A DNA stretch of 57,059 nucleotides from an uncultured Prevotella sp. (GTDB lineage: Bacteria; Bacteroidota; Bacteroidia; Bacteroidales; Bacteroidaceae). The notes under the pieces are model-generated. The model made no database searches. It had not been told where the DNA came from and saw only the letters and a program-made list of their open reading frames with translations. The stretch's first letter is position 1, and each line of letters begins with the position of its first letter. Shown in pieces: positions 51,970 through 57,059 of this stretch. The position numbers were made by a program, and so were the translations under genes. The stretch is from contig OMXK01000042.1 of the NCBI GenBank assembly GCA_900314995.1, positions 1 through 57,059 on the forward strand. Reading direction: 5' to 3'.

Positions 51970-53877
51970 ATGACAGAGATTCACGAGCAATACAGACAGG
52001 CTTTGACTCCAAGGGAACTATACACCGGGCGCATCAAGACGCTGACGGAGGAAATCCAGCAGCTGAACAAGTACAACCGACTGGTGGTAGTGCTGGAGTT
52101 GTCGGCCATTGCCTTGGCTATTGGTTGCGTCGTGGCTTATACGATGTGGAGCAACGTGTCGGCACTGGTGGTGGCGGTATTGTTTGTTGCCGCCTACGTG
52201 GCGATACGCTGGCGAGACAGCAGGAACAGCCGGATGTCGGAAGAGAAGGAGAGCTTGCGCAGCGTCTATCAGAAGGAACTGAACTATCTCGACGGCGATT
52301 TCTCCGGTTTTGCGTCGGGAGAGCAATACGTGAATCCCCGTCATGCGTTCTCGCTCGACCTTGATATCTTCGGGCCGCAGTCGCTCTTCCACCGCATCAA
52401 CCGCACCGTGACTACTGGCGGCAGCGATTTCATGGCAAAGGAACTGGCCGAGACGCGGGTGAGGACCATTGACGAGATAGAGGCGCGACGCGAGGTCATC
52501 CGCGAGCTGTCGGAAAAGGAGCCGCTGCGGACGGCATTCTTGGCGCAAGGCCGTGGGCGGCAGATTAACACGGCCGACATCTTAGAAGCCCTGCACGCAG
52601 TGCGGCAGATGCAGGTATCCCACCTTGCCGCCCATCGCCTTACCCACATCGCAGCCGTCGGAAGCATCATCGTCTTCTATGGACTGCTGGCCGGAGCCAT
52701 CTTTGGGCCTTTGTCAGGGACATTCCCCATGCTCTGGGTGCTGCTTCAAATCCTGACAGTCTATCTGCTTTTCGGTCGTACGCTGAGACGTATCAATCAG
52801 AGCATCAACATCATCCTGCCGCGATTAGGCACCTACGTCAACATGATCATGCTGATTGTGACCGCCGACCTGAAGAGCCGGGAGGGGCGCGACATCATCA
52901 GCCATTTGTCTGCCGACAAACAGGATGCCCTCAAATCTTTCCGCCTGCTGAAGGGCATCATCAACGCCCTTGACCAGCGCAACGAGATTTGGGTGCCCAT
53001 CTCCAACGCCCTCTACCTGGCCGACTATTTCATCGTGCGTCGCTTCCTGCTTTGGCAAGACCGCTATATGGGGCACATCGATGAATGGATAGCCGCCGTA
53101 AGCCATTTCGATGCGCTGGTGTCGATGGCCACGTTCCGCTACAACGAGCCGGCGGCCACCGATGCCGAACTGGTGGATGCCGACGAGGTGGTCTATGAGG
53201 CGCGCGGACTCTATCATCCGTTCCTCGGTGCGAAGGCCGTGCGCAACGACTTCATCATCACCGACCAGCACTATTACATCATCACCGGTGCAAATATGGC
53301 GGGCAAGAGCACCTTCCTCCGCTCTATTGGCATCAACTATGTGCTGGCCTGTTGTGGTATGCCCGTCTTTGCCGACAGCCTGCGCGTCTCGATCTTCTCG
53401 CTGTTCAGCAGCATGCGCACCACCGACGACCTCGCCCACGGCATCAGCTATTTCAACGCCGAACTGCTCCGGCTGCAACAACTCATCGAGACTTGCCGGC
53501 AGAACCGCCACACGCTCATCATCCTCGACGAAATCCTGAAGGGCACCAACTCGCTCGACAAGCTCAACGGCTCGCGCCTGTTCCTCCAGTCCGTCGCGTC
53601 GCTTCCCGTCACGGGCATCATCGCCACCCACGACCTCGAGCTGTCGAAGATGCAGGAGGAATATCCCGCCCGCTTCCACAACTACTGCTTCGAAATAACG
53701 AACGAGAGAGAGAAGAGCGATGCTTGCATCTGCTCTTCCGAGCGAGGAGGAATTCGACGAAGTCAAATACGGCTCTCCGACGAAATCACCTACACCTATC
53801 GCCTCACCGAGGGTGTGGCCCGCAATCAGAACGCCACGTATCTTTTGAGGAATATCCTAAAGACAGCATTGGAATAA
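51970..53877 (+). CDS. membrane-anchored MutS-like ATPase
   Basis: A 635-residue protein. Two membrane helices lie near 40-75 and two more near 225-265. The MutS core/lever-like helical region follows, and then a C-terminal MutS ATPase with GANMAGKST (about 440-448), SMRTTDDLAHGISYFNAE and the Walker B ILDEILKGTN, ending in the usual IIATHDLELSKM and GVARNQNATYLLRNIL. The mismatch-recognition domain is missing, so it is not a repair MutS; these membrane proteins have no settled role. Between CFEIT and ITYTYRL it carries about 25 extra residues that coincide with a palindromic DNA insert (53712-53738). Confidence 0.85.
   Translation: MTEIHEQYRQALTPRELYTGRIKTLTEEIQQLNKYNRLVVVLELSAIALAIGCVVAYTMWSNVSALVVAVLFVAAYVAIRWRDSRNSRMSEEKESLRSVYQKELNYLDGDFSGFASGEQYVNPRHAFSLDLDIFGPQSLFHRINRTVTTGGSDFMAKELAETRVRTIDEIEARREVIRELSEKEPLRTAFLAQGRGRQINTADILEALHAVRQMQVSHLAAHRLTHIAAVGSIIVFYGLLAGAIFGPLSGTFPMLWVLLQILTVYLLFGRTLRRINQSINIILPRLGTYVNMIMLIVTADLKSREGRDIISHLSADKQDALKSFRLLKGIINALDQRNEIWVPISNALYLADYFIVRRFLLWQDRYMGHIDEWIAAVSHFDALVSMATFRYNEPAATDAELVDADEVVYEARGLYHPFLGAKAVRNDFIITDQHYYIITGANMAGKSTFLRSIGINYVLACCGMPVFADSLRVSIFSLFSSMRTTDDLAHGISYFNAELLRLQQLIETCRQNRHTLIILDEILKGTNSLDKLNGSRLFLQSVASLPVTGIIATHDLELSKMQEEYPARFHNYCFEITNEREKSDACICSSERGGIRRSQIRLSDEITYTYRLTEGVARNQNATYLLRNILKTALE
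53712..53738. repeat. palindromic insert in the MutS-like gene
   Basis: GAAGAGCGATGC, two bases, then GCATCTGCTCTTC: an almost perfect inverted repeat with one bulged T, inside the coding region. It is followed by ATTCGACGAAGTC (about 53751) and a near copy CCGACGAAATC (about 53777). The encoded residues do not fit the family, so this looks like an inserted repetitive element that kept the frame. Confidence 0.5.
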
Positions 53878-53946
53878 ACAAGAGCAAAACACCTACCCCG
53901 CGTTTCGTGAGATTGGTGCTTTTTGAAAATTCTCTCTCAAATAGTG

Positions 53947-53996
53947 TAATGTTTCTTAGATTATTGCGTATAATAGAGTAGAGACAAGAAACATTA
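53947..53996. promoter_or_regulatory. inverted repeat in the leader of the DUF6249-sigma operon
   Basis: TAATGTTTCTT (53947-53957) and AAGAAACATTA (53986-53996) are perfect complements separated by 28 bases, 27 bases before the ATG at 54024. It could be a terminator for the MutS-like gene, an RNA structure, or the target site of the ECF sigma factor or another regulator; nothing decides. Confidence 0.4.
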
Positions 53997-54023
53997 GTAA
54001 ATTCACTTAAAAGCAAAAGAATT

Positions 54024-54455
54024 ATGGATTGGATTATGATTCCGCTGAACTGCCTCATCGTGTTCGGCACCATTTACAAAGTTGTGGAACTGTTTGTGCG
54101 TAAGCGTGAGCGGCTGATGCTCATCAGTAAACTGACGGAGATTTCGAATGTGGACTTTAAGGGTATTAACCTCTACAGCAGCGGCAACAAGTTTACTGCC
54201 CTTCGTATCGGTTGGCTGATGTTTGGTGTAGGACTGGGATTCCTGGCAGGCTTCCTTATCAACATGATGGCCACCTATGGAAAATATGCCTACGACTTCG
54301 ACAGTGTATGGCGCTTCCATGACCATGTGGCCGGAGTGGTCTACATCGCCTGTATCTGTATCTTCGGGGGGTGGGGGCTGCTGATGTCATATCGTGCAGA
54401 ACGCAAAGCTGAGCATCCAGAGGAGCAGAAGAAGGACGATGAGTTTCATATCTGA
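54024..54455 (+). CDS. DUF6249-like membrane protein
   Basis: A 143-residue protein with three membrane helices (about 4-20, 63-85, 100-122), a conserved VELFVRKRERLMLISKL stretch after the first helix, and a charged tail. Such small proteins are found ahead of ECF sigma genes in Bacteroidota. Its stop shares a base with the start of the sigma gene (TGATG), so translation is coupled. It may feed a membrane signal to the sigma/anti-sigma pair; the activity is unknown. Confidence 0.72.
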   Translation: MDWIMIPLNCLIVFGTIYKVVELFVRKRERLMLISKLTEISNVDFKGINLYSSGNKFTALRIGWLMFGVGLGFLAGFLINMMATYGKYAYDFDSVWRFHDHVAGVVYIACICIFGGWGLLMSYRAERKAEHPEEQKKDDEFHI

Positions 54456-55009
54456 TGCAACAGACAGACGAGCAACGACTGATAACGCGTATCCTCAACG
54501 GCCACACCGAGGATTACAGTTATTTCATGGAACGCTACGGGGAGAATGTGTTTCGCCTCGTAGCAAAGCTCGTCACTACCCAAGAGGATGCAGAAGAACT
54601 GGTGCAGGACGCTTTTGTTCGTGCATACAATCATTTGTCAGACTTTACAGGAGAAGCATCGTTTTCAACATGGATTTACCGCATAGCCTATAACCTGACC
54701 GTCAGTTGGCTACGCAAGCAAAAGATGAAGTATATGCAGCTTGATGAAAAGATGGATGTCAGCGACAAAGACATTGACCAACTGCTTGATGATGTATCGC
54801 GAATCGAGCAGCTTCATCATGCCTGTTCCAGGCTGTCACCAGACGAACAGACGCTCATCAATCTCTTCTACTACGAGGACTTACCGATGCACGATATTGC
54901 CTACGTCTTAGGTCTGGGATCGGGTAATGTCGCCACTCGTCTACATCGTATTCGCAAAAAACTATATATCATCATCAAAAGAATGGAACAACATGAACTT
55001 TCTCGTTAA
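54455..55009 (+). CDS. ECF-type RNA polymerase sigma factor
   Basis: A 184-residue sigma-70-family protein of group 4. Region 2 (about 20-90) includes YSYFMERYGENVFRLVAKLV and AEELVQDAFVRAYNHLSDF, and region 4 (about 120-175) includes LSPDEQTLINLFYYEDLPMHDIAYVLGLGSGNVATRLHRIRKKL. It should direct polymerase to a stress or envelope regulon. It overlaps the DUF6249 gene by one base and the next gene by 17 bases, a tight three-gene cassette. Confidence 0.92.
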   Translation: MQQTDEQRLITRILNGHTEDYSYFMERYGENVFRLVAKLVTTQEDAEELVQDAFVRAYNHLSDFTGEASFSTWIYRIAYNLTVSWLRKQKMKYMQLDEKMDVSDKDIDQLLDDVSRIEQLHHACSRLSPDEQTLINLFYYEDLPMHDIAYVLGLGSGNVATRLHRIRKKLYIIIKRMEQHELSR

Positions 55010-55343
55010 GCAAAATGACAAAGCACTTCGAGAGGCCTTGCGCCAACAGTCAGAACAGCACATGCGCCTCCCCTCAAATTTCGCGTATGCCACCATGCGC
55101 AGGATTGAGCGGGAACGTCAGACAGAGGAAAAACTTGAGAAGTTAGCTGCCGTTATCACCATTGCGGCTTGTTGCCTGCTGGGAGTAGGCACTATGGCTT
55201 ATTTCTACGGCGAAGCATTATTAGGCGGACTGTCGTCCATGCTCCAGCAGCATGAGGGCTTTGACGTACTGCCTGGTCTTACATTCTGTTGTCTGTTCTT
55301 TGCCCTGTTTAATACCTATTTGCGTAAAAAATTTGCATCATAG
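54993..55343 (+). CDS. probable membrane anti-sigma partner
   Basis: A 116-residue protein with a cytoplasmic N-terminal 45 residues rich in charge and arginine (RLPSNFAYATMRRIERERQ), one clear membrane helix (about 53-75) and a second near 92-108. The start at 54993 overlaps the sigma gene by 17 bases. Position and layout are those of an anti-sigma factor or its regulator, although no ZAS or FecR motif is visible, so the role is inferred. Confidence 0.7.
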   Translation: MNFLVKQNDKALREALRQQSEQHMRLPSNFAYATMRRIERERQTEEKLEKLAAVITIAACCLLGVGTMAYFYGEALLGGLSSMLQQHEGFDVLPGLTFCCLFFALFNTYLRKKFAS

Positions 55344-55370
55344 GATTTGATGCTCTGGCTCAAGTAAGGC

Positions 55371-55652
55371 TTATCGATTGATTATCAGCAAAATGACCGG
55401 GTGATGAGTTCTTAATATATCAATTCGGGTATAAATTTGGATGAAATACTCCAAATTATACCCGAACACAACTGCCATCACATAGAGCTGTGTATGACCA
55501 AGGAAATGCAATGCACCGAAAAATCCTCCGATGCCTGCGATAAGTCCGCACACCTGAATGATGCGATTTCGGATGACGAGACCTGTGATTGTTGTACCCA
55601 TGCCGAAGCACAGCGAGATTGCAAAGACAGATAAGTTTATAATATAAACCAA
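55371..55652 (-). CDS. small membrane ORF, perhaps a C-terminal fragment
   Basis: 93 residues with two or three hydrophobic segments (about 3-22, 30-50, 55-70). The first 65 residues (FGMGTTITGLVIRNRIIQVCGLIAGIGGFFGAL) resemble the C-terminal helices of larger Bacteroidota membrane proteins, while the last 25 have no such look and the N-terminal half of such proteins is absent. It is probably a decayed remnant; expression is doubtful, as no promoter is clear. Confidence 0.4.
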   Translation of the reverse strand: MVYIINLSVFAISLCFGMGTTITGLVIRNRIIQVCGLIAGIGGFFGALHFLGHTQLYVMAVVFGYNLEYFIQIYTRIDILRTHHPVILLIINR

Positions 55653-55788
55653 ATTATTTCGTAAATATTTTGCTTCTCAGGCAGATATTTAACATTTCAT
55701 TAAGGAATATGGCTAATGTTGGCTGAACTTTTCGCCTAAATATATATAAAAGATGTAGGTGAAGCGAACGATTCTCAATAAAAAGTCG

Positions 55789-55796
55789 TATATTTG
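55789..55796 (+). promoter_or_regulatory. -7 box for the zeta-toxin operon
   Basis: TATATTTG, 27 bases before the ATG at 55824. No clear -33 element at the usual distance. Confidence 0.45.
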
Positions 55797-55823
55797 CACT
55801 CGTAATTCTAATCGACTGCATTT

Positions 55824-56009
55824 ATGACTGAGATCCACAAACAATACAGGCTGACCTCCACGGAGGAGCCGACAGACGAGATGCTGCAGGCACTGATGGA
55901 GGACGTGGCAGCAGAAGCTCGCAAGTCAATGGCTAACGCTGAGGCGGAGAAGAAACGGAGACTACAGGCCGTGGCTGATGAAATTTCTGCATGGAGGGCT
56001 GCGCAGTGA
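55824..56009 (+). CDS. small putative antitoxin of the zeta-toxin pair
   Basis: 61 residues, highly charged and predicted helical (DEMLQALMEDVAAEARKSMANAEAEKKRR). It directly precedes the zeta-toxin gene, its stop overlapping the toxin GTG by 4 bases (GTGA). Order, size and coupling are those of an antitoxin or a tight regulatory partner, although it does not look like the epsilon antitoxin. Its first nine residues, MTEIHKQYR, nearly match the start of the MutS-like protein (MTEIHEQYR). Confidence 0.7.
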   Translation: MTEIHKQYRLTSTEEPTDEMLQALMEDVAAEARKSMANAEAEKKRRLQAVADEISAWRAAQ

Positions 56010-56608
56010 GTGATAAGAAGCCAACCCTTTGCATTGTCGCAGGACCTAACGGCTCTGGCAAAACGACAACGACCGTCCAGCTGCTCAATGATGAGTGGAC
56101 GGCTGATAGCCTTTATATCAATCCTGACAATATCGCACAAGAGACTTTTGGCGACTGGAACTCTCCTGCCGCTGTACTGAAAGCAGCGGAGATGGCTACA
56201 CAGCAGCGTTACAAATGCCTACAGCATGGACGGGATTTCGTGTTCGAGACAGTGTTTTCTTCTCAAGAAAAACTGGAGTTCCTATATAAAGCCAAGCAGG
56301 CTGGCTTCTTCATCCGTTTATTCTATGTCTGCACTACCGACCCAGCTATCAATGTCGGCCGAATCACTCAGCGCTATCTCAACGGTGGTCATGAGGTGCC
56401 TATCTCCAAGGTCATCTCACGCTATTACAAATCGTTGCAGAATGCTGCAAAAGCCATCACTATCGTTGACCGCGCCTACATCTACGACAATTCTATTGAT
56501 GGTCAGCTGCCTCGCCTGCTCTATCGCACTGTGGAGGGTGTGGTTTTCAAGAAATACACAGATGACATTCCCGAATGGGCGCAGACTATTTGCCAATGGA
56601 GCAGGTAG
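56006..56608 (+). CDS. zeta-toxin family protein
   Basis: A 200-residue P-loop kinase with AGPNGSGKTTTTV near the N-terminus, the substrate-binding INPDNIAQE, the FVFETVFSS strand and a downstream arginine-rich helix (DPAINVGRITQRYLNGGHEVP), as in the short zeta/PezT class. Family members phosphorylate UDP-N-acetylglucosamine and so block cell-wall synthesis. I start at the GTG at 56006 because GGAGGG lies 7 bases before it and it overlaps the antitoxin stop as GTGA; the ATG at 55991 is in frame but less likely. Confidence 0.85.
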   Translation: MSDKKPTLCIVAGPNGSGKTTTTVQLLNDEWTADSLYINPDNIAQETFGDWNSPAAVLKAAEMATQQRYKCLQHGRDFVFETVFSSQEKLEFLYKAKQAGFFIRLFYVCTTDPAINVGRITQRYLNGGHEVPISKVISRYYKSLQNAAKAITIVDRAYIYDNSIDGQLPRLLYRTVEGVVFKKYTDDIPEWAQTICQWSR

Positions 56609-56645
56609 CAATTTATGCTTCTACTGAAATAGGAATCTTGTAATA

Positions 56646-56677
56646 AAGCAGTGCCAACCTCACGACTGGCACTGCTT
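56646..56677. terminator. hairpin between convergent genes
   Basis: AAGCAGTGCCA and TGGCACTGCTT form a perfect 11-bp stem with a 10-base loop, between the zeta-toxin stop and the end of the minus-strand membrane gene. T runs are weak on both sides, so a two-way terminator is likely but not certain. Confidence 0.65.
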
Positions 56678-56704
56678 CAACGAGAGAGTATTTTAGAAAC
56701 TGTG

Positions 56705-57059
56705 TTATTCAGCGGATAGTTCGTCAATCTCGCGGATGGAGTGATTCACGCGGCGCATCTCCCATAAATAGCCGCAGAAAACAATGAGAGAGCCGATGAA
56801 GAATCCTATGCCCGCCCTGATGCCGATGGCTGCAACACTTGCTGTCGGATTATCTGCGAAGACTCCTAACTGCCAGCATAAGGCAAGTGCCCAGAGCGCA
56901 AGCAGCGGTAGGGATATGAGCATCGCCTGGCGCTCTGCCTTCTTAAACTTCAGCAGCCCACGGCGAACGGTCAGCAGGTCGTTGCCTTCGGTGAATAGTT
57001 GCTGTATTCGTCGATGGCAAATGATGTTATAAGCAAGTTCGATGATAACACCTAAGAGC
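56705..57059 (-). CDS. membrane protein, C-terminal part (runs off the window)
   Basis: The frame stays open from the stop at 56705 to the window end, with no start needed inside. The visible 117 residues read LLGVIIELAYNIICHRRIQQ, then a soluble LFTEGNDLLTVRRGLLKFKK segment, a membrane helix (LISLPLLALWALALCW), a second (IGIRAGIGFFIGSLIVFCGYLW) and a charged tail. The ATG at 56923 gives only the last 72 residues and is probably internal. No family is recognised with confidence; it looks like a multi-helix inner membrane protein. Confidence 0.7.
   Translation of the reverse strand, partial: LLGVIIELAYNIICHRRIQQLFTEGNDLLTVRRGLLKFKKAERQAMLISLPLLALWALALCWQLGVFADNPTASVAAIGIRAGIGFFIGSLIVFCGYLWEMRRVNHSIREIDELSAE

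Noticed and set aside
53352-53981. 209-codon frame overlapping the MutS-like gene
   Set aside because: Arginine- and proline-rich out-of-frame reading of the ATPase domain; no family features.

Overview
The window comes from a Bacteroidota genome, most likely Prevotella or a close relative. The evidence is the repeated housekeeping promoter shape of that phylum (TTG or TTTG, about 20 bases, then TAnnTTTG), the near absence of strong Shine-Dalgarno sites, and families such as the T9SS-type C-terminal tail, PnuT and TonB thiamine uptake, BspA-like leucine-rich lipoprotein, imelysin and LytTR-free two-component efflux control. No tRNA, rRNA or CRISPR array was seen. The assembly carries two broken reading frames (korB near 29677 and an FtsX permease near 50476), which may be real mutations or draft-sequence errors.

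Layout. 1-5.1 kb: an AEC transporter, then a minus-strand operon tatA-tatC-(NapH/NapG-like fusion)-Tat-exported Fe-S aldo/keto reductase. 5.1-9.0 kb: HHH protein and two tandem SNF-family sodium symporters, divergent from a VanZ-like gene. 9.0-12.7 kb: acyl-CoA ligase, prfB (without the usual frameshift), a 52-residue membrane protein and a CYTH protein. 12.7-16.4 kb: TPP-riboswitch operon for thiamine uptake (TonB receptor, PnuT, thiamine pyrophosphokinase). 16.4-20.3 kb: BspA-like lipoprotein, a membrane-tethered TPR/HTH regulator and an intergenic repeat element. 20.3-27.5 kb: Na/Pi cotransporter, TGS-nucleoside kinase and a 1217-residue secreted protein with five 130-residue repeats. 27.6-31.0 kb: 2-oxoacid:ferredoxin oxidoreductase (korA, broken korB) and a small HATPase protein.

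31.0-40.2 kb: a hemerythrin-LuxR regulator divergent from a seven-gene plus-strand unit (porin, imelysin, di-heme oxidoreductase, second porin, cytochrome c lipoprotein, Rid-family protein, orphan Ccs-type periplasmic domain). I read this as a redox or iron-responsive surface system for iron acquisition or periplasmic electron transfer. 40.2-51.9 kb: a response regulator (receiver plus Fis HTH, no AAA+ domain) and histidine kinase, divergent from TolC-HlyD-FtsX efflux genes. A second FtsX permease 7.6 kb away has a regulatory region with the same geometry, so one regulator very likely drives both. Between the permeases lies an intact ISL3-type insertion sequence with an 8-bp target duplication. 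It landed just downstream of the promoter of an AAA/DUF4143 gene, and that gene has also lost its ATPase core.

51.9-57.1 kb: a membrane MutS-like ATPase, a DUF6249-ECF sigma-membrane protein cassette, a fragmentary membrane ORF, a zeta-toxin pair and the C-terminal part of a membrane protein running off the end. The best candidates for something not well described are the Tat/NapHG/aldo-keto reductase unit, the hemerythrin-controlled heme/imelysin cluster, and the paired efflux promoters served by an AAA-less NtrC-like regulator.
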